A DNA stretch of 21,959 nucleotides from a virus. The notes below the pieces were generated by a model, which worked only from the letters and a program-made list of their open reading frames with translations, had not been told where the DNA came from and searched no databases. Location of the stretch: positions 1 to 21,959 of IMG/VR virus record IMGVR_UViG_3300017769_000149. One strand, written 5' to 3'. Shown here piece by piece: positions 18,962-21,959 of the stretch (its first letter is position 1; every line of letters begins with the position of its first letter). The translations under genes and the position numbers were made by a program.

Positions 18962-21959
18962 TGCTTCTGTTGCGAGTTTTAATTTACGTTCTGCTGCAAT
19001 TGTAAAACGATCTGGAAAAATAATTGATATCATGCGAGGTGATATCACTCAAATTTTCGACCGTCTTGAGATAATTGAGGATATCTTTACTCCCGGTGTT
19101 CACGGAAAATTATTGTTCCATGAACCAAATAACATTGGTGAGGCTCTACCTCTTGTTGGTGGTGAACTTTTGTTTCTTGACATTGAAACACCAGAAGTTG
19201 CAAACTCAAGGAAACAACTTCGTTTCTTCGTTCACTCTCTTAGTCCAGCAACCGATGAGGTTCAAGGAGCAATGCTTGGTAACGAAAAAAGATTGACATG
19301 GGTTGTAGAATTTGGTGGTTCCGAAACTGTTTTTTCCAACTATACAGCCTCTGCTATTTTTGAATACAATGAAGATGGTGATGAGGAGGAAAGCGACACA
19401 GATGAAGTCGTATTGAAAATTGCAACATCAACGGAAGATAATGGGGAGTCTGACGAAAAGGGACTTGTAAATATTCTTGCGGAAAAGTTTTTTAACCCAT
19501 CTGAAGAAAACACAAACAGACTTGACATGGACATCGAGCCAACGGCAAATTATGTTTGGTTAAAGAAAAATGAAACTCTTTACCCTCACAGAAAACCCGT
19601 TGGTGAACTACCTCTTATAAAGTTAATGAATTATTTGATTGAAAAATCAATCCCAGAAACAAATATTAATGCTGCAAACTATTTGTTTTGGCAAGACCTT
19701 GACGGATGGCATTATAAGTCTGTAAATAAAATTATTGGTGATTACGAAGAGCGAGATATAAGAAATTATATTATTGAACAAAACACCCCCGGTGATTTAA
19801 GAAATGCTTTTTTAAACTTTGTTCCAACGTCTGATTTTTCACCACTAAATTTATTCCACAACGCAGCACTCATCTCTGAGTATGAGCGTGTAGATCCAAA
19901 TTATGAGGATCCTTATCTAGATTTCATTTCATCAAAAAGCACGCATCAAAATGCGAGTAAACTGGTTCAATATTCATATTTTGAAGAGTTTGATAAAATC
20001 AAACGAATCGAACAGTATCCAATTGTCTCGAATGAGTTTGAAGAATATACTCCCAGTGTCGCTGTCAGAAGATATGATACAATGCACGGCTACTATGAGG
20101 ATTCAATATACAATGATCCTCAAATTAGAATGAGAAACGAACATACAGAATATAGTGAAGTTTACAAAAAAGATCGAGACACTGATTCTAGAGTTCTATG
20201 GCAGCCCATGTTTGATCATGTTGAATATGATGGTAGTATTCTGAAAAAACTTATTCAGTTTAAGAAAGAACAAAAGAAAAAGAAAAAAGAACTAGAGGAA
20301 AAAAGAGAACTTAAAGAAAAGTGGTCTGCTTATCGTTGCTCTATTTGTTGTTTAAAGAACTACAATCCGGACGCAGGATATACTGGTGACAAAAACACTA
20401 CAAGTGGTGATAATGATTTTAATGTTGCGGCGGCTGGAACTTTAACTGATGCGGTTAATTATGATCCCGATGATCCAAGATCAAATGAAAACGGCTTCTT
20501 TTCAAGTTATCAATTTGATGAAGAGCAAGGAATTGAGGCCGATCCTGCATTACAGGAAACAATGAAAACTCTCTACAGACTCCGTGAATCGGGAGAACTA
20601 CAATCTCTTCGTTATTTGCTTGAGGGTAGAATCTGGACAATGCAACAACATTTAATCGGTCTTCAAAGTATGATTGATACTTGTACAAATTCAAATGGAG
20701 TTCCTCCGTTTGAAACCACTAGAGCGTATGACAAGTCAATTGAGTCAGGAACCAATTTTCAATTTGCAGATGGCTGGACTACTTTGTGGCCATGTGGTGG
20801 TTGTTACTATGATGAGGTAGTTCTCGATGCTGATGGTAATCCTGAAAAAATCTTTGAGCCAAATCCAGATGGTGGGTTCCCTAATCAATTCACTAAAAGA
20901 AGATTTGTTTCTGATATAAACAGTCCCAATTGTGCTATTGCATCGTATCAAAGATCATATGATGCTTTACAGGAAACTTTGGCAGAGTTTTTGGATTACA
21001 AAGAACTTTTGTTCACAGACTACGATGAATTCATCAACAGAAAAGTTTACGTTCAATCCAAAAAACCATATTTGGAAATTCCAGAAGTTTCAACAAACAC
21101 TTTTAAGAATGTAAAAAGCATCACTCGTCAAAAAATACGAGGAAGTAGATATGAAGTTTTAGCAAAAAAACAATCTTTAAAAGAGGACGTTGCTGACTCA
21201 TATGATTATTTTGTAAACTACTTAGGATTTGGTGAAGAAGAATCAGAGGCACCACACCCATACTATGATCAAAAACTAGAGTTGTTTAATGGAAACGCAA
21301 CGGTTTCCCCCGGAGTCAAAACATATCCTTATTTAAGTAACTCATACAATTATGAGGGGAGATTCTGGGACAGAGGAAATGGTTATGTGCGAGATGTTCC
21401 CGTTACTTATTCAACATCTAGTGGATTGTTAAATCAGTATTGGGGTTCAAGAAACTGGAGTTGGTTAAATTGGTATGGTGGTTGGGGTAGTTTCCTACCA
21501 ATCTTCAGAAACAATTGGTGGTATAACAGTTATTGGCAAAACAGATATAATTATGATTATAGCACTAGAGGTTCTGGTTATTACGATGATTATTGGGATA
21601 ATTTCAATTACGCATCGGTTTCTGGAGGAAATATTGCCGGGGGACTTTATTTTACAAGTTACGGTGGGTACATTGATGAATTTGAATCGACACCCATATG
21701 GTTTGAAACACAACTTACAAATCCAGCGAAGCCTGATCCAATTTTAGATGAGAATGGATCCGTTGTTGAAAATCCACCACGACCACCCTCAGACTATACC
21801 TCAGAAATAAGCGGATTCCATGTGTTGCCGGGTGTTAATGGAGTTGGTATTACGAATTATATTACTGGATTTTCACAGATTCGTGGAGATGGAGACATAA
21901 ATCAAATAATTGGAAGTGACGGAGCATATGCGGCAATCTATTACGGTGATTCCAGCAAC
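18954..21959 (+). CDS. Giant gp27-like baseplate hub protein (partial, runs off the window)
   Basis: From ATG 18954 the frame stays open to the window end: 1002 codons without a stop. GGAGG (18938-18942) is 11 bases upstream. The N-terminal 270 residues resemble the gp27 hub of T4-like phages: DIMRGDITQIFDRLEIIEDI (26-45), GELLFLDIETPEV (70-82), a KKNETLYPHRKPVGELPLIK block and NYLFWQDLDGWHYKSVNKII (near 242-261), equivalent to the hub's FVWQD segment. After that come a Lys/Glu coiled-coil stretch (near 430-456), a CSIC motif just after it, long acidic Tyr-rich segments and a 62-residue Trp/Tyr-rich segment (825-886). T4 gp27 has 391 residues, so most of this protein is additional. The product and the hub role are inferred from the N-terminus and the gp48-gp53 context. 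Confidence 0.8.
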   Translation, partial: MVDASVASFNLRSAAIVKRSGKIIDIMRGDITQIFDRLEIIEDIFTPGVHGKLLFHEPNNIGEALPLVGGELLFLDIETPEVANSRKQLRFFVHSLSPATDEVQGAMLGNEKRLTWVVEFGGSETVFSNYTASAIFEYNEDGDEEESDTDEVVLKIATSTEDNGESDEKGLVNILAEKFFNPSEENTNRLDMDIEPTANYVWLKKNETLYPHRKPVGELPLIKLMNYLIEKSIPETNINAANYLFWQDLDGWHYKSVNKIIGDYEERDIRNYIIEQNTPGDLRNAFLNFVPTSDFSPLNLFHNAALISEYERVDPNYEDPYLDFISSKSTHQNASKLVQYSYFEEFDKIKRIEQYPIVSNEFEEYTPSVAVRRYDTMHGYYEDSIYNDPQIRMRNEHTEYSEVYKKDRDTDSRVLWQPMFDHVEYDGSILKKLIQFKKEQKKKKKELEEKRELKEKWSAYRCSICCLKNYNPDAGYTGDKNTTSGDNDFNVAAAGTLTDAVNYDPDDPRSNENGFFSSYQFDEEQGIEADPALQETMKTLYRLRESGELQSLRYLLEGRIWTMQQHLIGLQSMIDTCTNSNGVPPFETTRAYDKSIESGTNFQFADGWTTLWPCGGCYYDEVVLDADGNPEKIFEPNPDGGFPNQFTKRRFVSDINSPNCAIASYQRSYDALQETLAEFLDYKELLFTDYDEFINRKVYVQSKKPYLEIPEVSTNTFKNVKSITRQKIRGSRYEVLAKKQSLKEDVADSYDYFVNYLGFGEEESEAPHPYYDQKLELFNGNATVSPGVKTYPYLSNSYNYEGRFWDRGNGYVRDVPVTYSTSSGLLNQYWGSRNWSWLNWYGGWGSFLPIFRNNWWYNSYWQNRYNYDYSTRGSGYYDDYWDNFNYASVSGGNIAGGLYFTSYGGYIDEFESTPIWFETQLTNPAKPDPILDENGSVVENPPRPPSDYTSEISGFHVLPGVNGVGITNYITGFSQIRGDGDINQIIGSDGAYAAIYYGDSSN

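Noticed and set aside
21475-21747. 90-residue plus-strand ORF and its minus-strand partner in the Trp/Tyr-rich stretch
   Set aside because: They are frame shadows of the giant hub gene, whose own frame is open across the whole region; their composition follows from the repeated TGG/TAT codons.
1-21959. CRISPR arrays, insertion sequences, integrase or attachment sites
   Set aside because: I saw no regularly spaced direct repeats, no transposase or integrase motif and no duplicated tRNA end; the cysteine repeats are protein-level only.

Overview
This window looks like a piece of a T4-like myovirus genome, closest in gene content to marine cyanophages and their relatives. The hallmark genes are a gp33 late-transcription co-activator next to a gp32 single-stranded-DNA-binding protein, a gp4-type head-completion nuclease, and a baseplate and tail set (tail-tube-fold protein, gp26, gp48, gp53, gp27-like hub). 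A DUF4385 protein, a nucleotidyltransferase/DUF5872-type fusion, and tightly packed genes with stop/start overlaps fit the same group. No photosynthesis gene or other host marker is visible, so the host is not fixed by this window. All family names come from recognised motifs, not from searches.

Layout. (1) 1-4475, plus strand: a possibly capsid-targeted three-module nucleotidyltransferase fusion, then a polyamine cassette (SpeD, a divergent second SpeD-like protein, SpeE) and two conserved hypothetical genes. (2) 4479-6983, plus strand: a consensus sigma70 promoter whose start site falls on an ATG, then nine very small or medium genes (HExxH peptidase-like, one-span membrane peptide, DksA/TraR-type zinc finger, basic peptide, GIY-YIG-like, DUF4385 and unknowns), ending in a candidate tRNA-Ile(UAU) that overlaps the DUF4385 stop codon. 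(3) 7052-7448: one unknown gene and a strong terminator. (4) 7447-12187, minus strand: a fibre-like virion protein and, downstream of it, a 1149-residue Cys-rich structural protein carrying an i-type (destabilase) lysozyme-like domain. (5) 12188-13470: a divergent control region, gp33, a structured leader, gp32 and a terminator. (6) 13469-17073, minus strand: gp4, tail-tube-fold protein, gp26, a -1-frame extension and a tape-measure-like protein. (7) 17097-21959, plus strand: gp48, gp53 and a giant gp27-like hub protein running off the window.

How it fits together. Regions 4, 6 and 7 build the tail and baseplate. Region 5 supplies replication and late-transcription functions. Regions 1-2 are accessory metabolism and host-takeover genes. 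The most notable observations are a T_TTT_TTC slippery heptamer at the end of gp26 that would fuse it in the -1 frame to the following ORF, directly upstream of a tape-measure-like gene (the layout of lambda G/GT/H); a three-gene polyamine module whose second SpeD keeps the Ser/His/Cys spacing but has lost the Glu before the pyruvoyl serine; gp21-protease-like L-x-E sites at the module borders of the nucleotidyltransferase fusion; and the unlisted tRNA.
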